Shown one piece after another: positions 63,813 to 64,000 of a stretch of DNA of 64,000 bases (its first letter is position 1; each line of letters begins with the position of its first letter). Under the pieces are notes generated by a model. The model saw only the letters and a list, made by a program, of their open reading frames with translations, searched no databases and was not told the origin of the DNA. A program made the position numbers and the translations under genes. The DNA is from Diadema setosum (lineage: Eukaryota; Echinodermata; Echinoidea; Diadematoida; Diadematidae): NCBI RefSeq assembly GCF_964275005.1, contig NC_092686.1, positions 16,589,190-16,653,189 of the forward strand, in the 5' to 3' direction.

Positions 63813-64000
63813 TCACACCCATAAGAAGCCCAACAGATCGAGGCTCGTGGACCAACTGAAACTGTTTTGAGCAAGCATGTATAGAGACTTTGGCCTTTTT
63901 TCTATCAACCTCAAGAAGACAAACATCTTGGGTCAGGACACATCAGACATCCCAAATATACATATACGTTGTGGACCACAGTTTACAAGAGGATGAGAAG
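63813..64000 (+). mobile_element. LINE reverse-transcriptase relic, 3' part (runs off window)
   Basis: Continues the RT broken at 61045: HTHKKPNRSRLVDQLKLF, then the FSINLKKTNILGQDTSDIPN block typical after the active site. A frame change lies between the two pieces. Confidence 0.72.

Overview
This is a eukaryotic (animal) window: small exons with GT/AG boundaries, long introns, and many transposon relics. The coding sequences look like those of a marine deuterostome, most likely an echinoderm. The basis is the divergent XPC-LSM3 gene pair, which is also neighbouring and head-to-head in vertebrates, a Gmr1-type Ty3/gypsy element (a group described from deuterostomes), and repeats with the layout of the sea urchin Tsp / bivalve pearl elements. 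Species cannot be fixed by eye.

Layout. (1) 1-3840, minus strand: the first two coding exons of an XPC (nucleotide-excision-repair damage sensor) gene whose remaining exons lie off the left edge. (2) 3841-5647: shared divergent promoter region. (3) 5648-17247, plus strand: LSM3, a complete four-exon, 105-residue Sm-like protein, with a 9.4 kb first intron packed with mobile DNA (nested inverted-repeat elements, two tRNA-headed SINE copies, a pearl-like tandem-repeat element, and a broken duplicate of part of XPC exon 1). (4) 17248-23800: the convergent space between LSM3 and CWF19L1, with fold-back elements and a second pearl-like element. (5) 23801-47122, minus strand: CWF19L1, reconstructed as 14 coding exons whose phases all match. 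One exon (29184-29261) is a base short, which breaks the frame in the conserved CwfJ/HIT-like domain. Intron 4 holds a 7.5 kb, nearly intact LTR retrotransposon in the opposite orientation. Its pol order is protease-integrase-RT-RNase H, and an identical 98-bp tandem duplication splits its gag-pol frame. (6) 47123-59800: a bidirectional-promoter-like start, a possible plus-strand transcript of unknown nature, direct repeats, two tandem long-inverted-repeat elements sharing a TTA, and LINE relics. (7) 59836-59997: an isolated phase 1-1 exon resembling the C-terminal half of an Ig domain. (8) 60270-64000: a plus-strand LINE reverse transcriptase relic split by a 2.8 kb G-rich inverted-repeat insertion that carries an eight-unit tandem array.

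How the genes relate: XPC (DNA repair), LSM3 (U6 snRNP and mRNA decay) and CWF19L1 (late spliceosome/lariat turnover family) are ordinary housekeeping genes. The less ordinary material is the mobile DNA. Four elements (11158-12432, 14333-14762, 20065-21010, 43668-44643) share CCGCC-type inverted ends; at least three of them also share a terminal hairpin, a GGACGG-type microsatellite and a core of roughly 150-160 bp repeats.
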